Positions 62,472 to 64,000 of a stretch of 64,000 nucleotides of DNA are shown here, one piece after another (within the stretch, counting starts at the first letter, position 1; each line of letters opens with the position of its first letter). Both the position numbers and the translations under genes were made by a program. The notes below the pieces were generated by a model. That model was not told the DNA's origin. It saw only the letters and a list, made by a program, of their open reading frames with translations, and made no database searches. Source of the stretch: Chryseobacterium sp. ERMR1:04 (GTDB lineage: Bacteria > Bacteroidota > Bacteroidia > Flavobacteriales > Weeksellaceae); the NCBI RefSeq assembly GCF_001297705.1, contig NZ_LIRF01000003.1, positions 372,001-436,000 of the forward strand, in the 5' to 3' direction.

Positions 62472-62799
62472 AAACTTATGTGCTCTTATTTGTAGCCTAA
62501 TACTCAGCTTAAAGTCACTAATATGTTAATCTTTTGTCACTTTTGCGGTTAAAATAAAAGTTTAAACAAGTTGATCTTCATGTTACGGAAAACCGTAAAT
62601 AATTTTTTTCAATTGTTTATACATTTGAATGAATATATTTTTATATTAGTCTATTGATTCTTGATCAATACAAGCAAAAACTAGTATAGCCATAACTCAA
62701 TTTTATTTAAAATGACCAATTTTGAAAATTACAATACTATAACCAGCATTACAGGAAATAAAAATAATTTTTGCCACTAAACTTTCAAACACAGATATT

Positions 62800-64000
62800 A
62801 TGCTAAGCAATAATTCGTCTTTTACCAATAGTGAAGACGACTCTATTATTGATGTTTCAGGAAATACCGATACTCCGATTAATTTTGGAGCTGAAATGAT
62901 ATTGCCAATCATTCAGGAAAATATTCATTCTATTCCTGCCCAACAATACAATCCTGATGATTGGAAAATTGGAAAAAAATATACCCAAAAACTCAATCTT
63001 TCGGAAGAGCAGATTACCCTTCTCAATACCTTAAGATTTGGAGATAACGTTTTTAATGAAATTGAATATTGCAGGATTCAGATTCTGAAACAGCTTTTAA
63101 GAGCCGTTGAATATCTTAAAAACCATTGTATTCCGGTGAATAAATCGTATCCGACAGTTATTGATGAGCTATCGGAAATTATTGTAGCACTGCAATACAA
63201 CTACAGAAAAGAAAGCATGAATTATAAATATACCTATGAGTCTGTGCAAGGTGAAATTTATAATCATATTCTAAAATTATGCGAAAATAATATACGGGAA
63301 GTCTACGGAATTAAAAGAAAAGTCAATACCGATTTCACATATACGCATCAGGATATTCTCCATCAGTTTAATCGAAAAATAGTCTCTAAATTAGATCTTT
63401 TTTTACTTGAAAATCAAGGTCAGATTCTGGATGCAGATGCTAAAACCAATATCATTCTCAATGAAAATAATACCAATCGCTGGAAAGATAAATTCGAGAT
63501 CATCAAACAGGATTACACCAATCCCATTGCTTTTGAAAGGGAGATTTTCAGATTGGCGGATGTAAATATAAAAAATCCATCGGCTGATATGATCTATTTC
63601 GAAGCCTCGAAATTCATCTCTGAACACCATAAAACTTGTGCGTTAAGACTGTATATTCATTACTTAGATAAAGATTTAAACTCACCGAAATTCGATAATA
63701 AACAGCTCACAAAAACCATTCAGAAGAATTTATTTTCAACGAATGAGCAACTTGTGGATTTCGAGAAGATCATGAGTGAATTTGTTTCCCATCGAAATCT
63801 GGAATCCTCCATTGAAAAGGTGAATCTATTATACGAACCCAAAAGGAAAAAAATCATCATCAACAGAGAAGCAATTGAAAATGTTCAGAAGCTGGACTCG
63901 GAAGTAAGTAAAATATTAGGCGATCTTTTAAGCGATGAGTTGGAAACAGAAAATATTTTTATCCAATCAGAAGAAACAGAAAACACCCAAGAAATAACTT
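62800..64000 (+). CDS. TerB-C-like protein (partial, runs off the window)
   Basis: The frame from ATG 62800 is open to the window end (400 codons). It has no signal peptide. Segments such as YNPDDWKIGKKYTQKLNLSE, YLDKDLNSPKFDNKQLTKTI and INREAIENVQKLDSEVSKIL resemble the TerB C-terminal domain of tellurite-type TerB-N/TerB-C proteins, often encoded beside helicases in conflict loci. The assignment rests on recalled pattern only. Confidence 0.55.
   Translation, partial: MLSNNSSFTNSEDDSIIDVSGNTDTPINFGAEMILPIIQENIHSIPAQQYNPDDWKIGKKYTQKLNLSEEQITLLNTLRFGDNVFNEIEYCRIQILKQLLRAVEYLKNHCIPVNKSYPTVIDELSEIIVALQYNYRKESMNYKYTYESVQGEIYNHILKLCENNIREVYGIKRKVNTDFTYTHQDILHQFNRKIVSKLDLFLLENQGQILDADAKTNIILNENNTNRWKDKFEIIKQDYTNPIAFEREIFRLADVNIKNPSADMIYFEASKFISEHHKTCALRLYIHYLDKDLNSPKFDNKQLTKTIQKNLFSTNEQLVDFEKIMSEFVSHRNLESSIEKVNLLYEPKRKKIIINREAIENVQKLDSEVSKILGDLLSDELETENIFIQSEETENTQEIT

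Noticed and set aside
62712..62780. 22-codon ORF upstream of the TerB-C-like gene
   Set aside because: Different frame from the downstream gene, no support beyond chance in AT-rich DNA.

Overview
The window is a 64-kb stretch of an AT-rich chromosome from a Flavobacteriia member of the Bacteroidota, most like Chryseobacterium or a close Weeksellaceae relative. The evidence is Bacteroidota -7 promoter boxes (TAnnTTTG), few Shine-Dalgarno sequences, two secreted proteins with type IX secretion (T9SS) C-terminal tails, families such as DUF4230, PepSY-like and PorT-like barrels, and a bacillithiol-linked operon. The genus is inferred from protein style only. No tRNA, rRNA, CRISPR array, prophage or insertion sequence was seen.

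Layout. 1-2.5 kb: infC (cut by the window edge, non-AUG start) and thrS. 2.6-5.2 kb: an M19 dipeptidase and an unknown helical protein. 5.3-9.8 kb: the leucine operon leuA-leuC-leuD-leuB, with leuA frameshifted near its end. 9.8-12 kb: two small hydrophilic paralogues, a DUF4230 protein, a thioredoxin-like protein and a MazG-like protein; one small gene plus the DUF4230 tail has been duplicated in tandem. 12-19 kb: a secreted reprolysin-type metalloprotease, an acyl-CoA dehydrogenase and a secreted endonuclease I. 18.8-22.6 kb: a SatD-DUF3307 pair behind three operator-like palindromes, then purC and purF. 22.6-26.3 kb: four paralogous outer-membrane barrel genes, each with its own sigma-54-like promoter and hairpin terminator. 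26.5-33 kb: aroB, a pseudouridine synthase, an amidase, pncA and a DEAD-box helicase. The helicase lies between two copies of the pncA upstream region.

33-38 kb: an overlapping five-gene operon (unknown protein, YfiT-type transferase, DUF1569, YtxJ, Crp/Fnr), which suggests bacillithiol thiol stress, then a divergent MocR regulator/EamA transporter pair. 38-43 kb: a second Crp/Fnr regulator, small unknown genes, a CinA-like protein, a lipoprotein and a two-component system. 43-48.7 kb: a COG4705 membrane protein, PepSY-like protein, TonB-type barrel, PAP2 phosphatase and a frameshifted TSUP transporter with a PepSY-like tail. 48.7-58.8 kb: AraC and Crp regulators with dioxygenase, flavodoxin-RidA, PNPOx-like, antiporter, nitrilase and NAD(P)-binding genes. 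58.8-62.3 kb: a rhodanese/DUF3817/membrane-protein operon and a TetR regulator that share one operator motif, then an MFS exporter. The window ends in a partial TerB-C-like gene.

Three genes (leuA, the TSUP gene, the flavodoxin-RidA fusion) are broken by one-base changes at A or T homopolymers. This may be a sequencing artefact and should be settled before they are called pseudogenes. The strongest regulatory observations are the sigma-54-like promoters on the barrel array, the 29-bp-periodic SatD operators, the TetR operator pair and the duplicated pncA upstream region.
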